Of a stretch of 49,547 bases of DNA, positions 49,443-49,547 are shown piece after piece. Origin of the DNA: Oscillospiraceae bacterium (GTDB taxonomy: Bacteria; Bacillota; Clostridia; Oscillospirales; Oscillospiraceae); assembly GCA_017435525.1 (NCBI GenBank), contig JAFSEW010000054.1:1-49547 (forward strand). The letters run 5' to 3'. The notes below the pieces were generated by a model. That model searched no databases and was not told the DNA's origin. It saw only the letters and a list, made by a program, of their open reading frames with translations. How positions within the stretch are numbered: position 1 is the first letter of the stretch; every line of letters begins with the position of its first letter. The position numbers and the translations under genes were made by a program.

Positions 49443-49547
49443 ATGGAAATGACAATTGGCAAAAGAATTGCTGCTCTGCGGCGGGAAAAGAACCTGAAAC
49501 AGGATGATTTGGCACAGATGCTGGAGGTCAGCCCTCAAGCAGTCAGC
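49443..49547 (+). CDS. XRE family HTH regulator, N-terminal part (cut by window end)
   Basis: The frame starts at ATG 49443 with AAGGAGG at 49428-49434 and runs off the window after 35 codons. It reads MEMTIGKRIAALRREKNLKQ, then DDLAQMLEVSPQAVS, a classic Cro/C1-type helix-turn-helix with helix 2 and the start of the recognition helix visible. The rest of the protein, and so its ligand domain, is not in the window. Confidence 0.9.
   Translation, partial: MEMTIGKRIAALRREKNLKQDDLAQMLEVSPQAVS

Overview
The window looks like chromosome from an anaerobic, moderately GC-rich Firmicute of the gut Clostridia (Oscillospiraceae-like). The reasons are strong AGGAGG ribosome sites, rubrerythrin, lipoprotein-type solute-binding proteins, YesM/YesN two-component regulation, a BclA-like collagen protein and abundant sugar and amino-sugar uptake genes. 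The genus cannot be fixed by reading alone.

Layout. 1-7.85 kb is housekeeping: the 3' end of thrS, a YdcF-like protein and M42 peptidase pair, two tandem MATE exporters, rubrerythrin, thioredoxin with TspO, a small Cys-rich protein and tRNA-Leu(CAA). 7.85-16.5 kb is accessory DNA: tandem ATTCGTTA repeats, a small gene broken by an in-frame TGA, an AT-rich orphan gene with a PD-(D/E)XK-like nuclease motif, two overlapping large serine recombinases with their usual small partners, and a phage terminase small subunit stranded without the rest of a prophage. 16.5-29.7 kb is a probable sialic-acid-type locus. A minus-strand operon holds a family 5 binding protein, an OppBCDF-type transporter, two unrecognised proteins, an N-acetylneuraminate-lyase-like aldolase, a YhcH/NanQ-like protein and a BNR sialidase-like protein. 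A YesM/YesN-like sensor and regulator pair is transcribed away from it. 29.8-32.4 kb is a decay zone: an IS3-family element with an internally deleted transposase, a collagen-like gene with two single-base deletions, and remnants of an M15 peptidase.

32.5-45.9 kb is a minus-strand carbohydrate operon of 12 genes, with yesL behind a terminator. It encodes an FGGY kinase, a sugar ABC importer, three paralogous amidohydrolases, an AraA/FucI-like isomerase, a DUF4432 epimerase-like protein, a DeoR regulator, a triosephosphate-isomerase-like protein and YjbQ. It has no recognisable aldolase, its substrate cannot be named from the sequence, and it is the best candidate here for an undescribed pathway. 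46.2-49.0 kb is a divergent nagB-like, GNAT, nagA operon, which would complete amino-sugar breakdown. The window ends with an unusual block of palindromes between two divergent tRNA 3'-end fragments, one repeating 24 nt of the tRNA-Leu 3' end and flank, and with the start of an XRE regulator.

How the genes may work together (inference): the OppBCDF-type importer supplies a sialic-acid-like substrate to the sialidase-like, YhcH and lyase proteins, and nagA/nagB finish the amino sugar. The sugar operon imports a monosaccharide or small glycoside, opens or rearranges it with epimerase, isomerase and amidohydrolases, phosphorylates it with the FGGY kinase and handles a triose or tetrose phosphate with the TIM-like enzyme.
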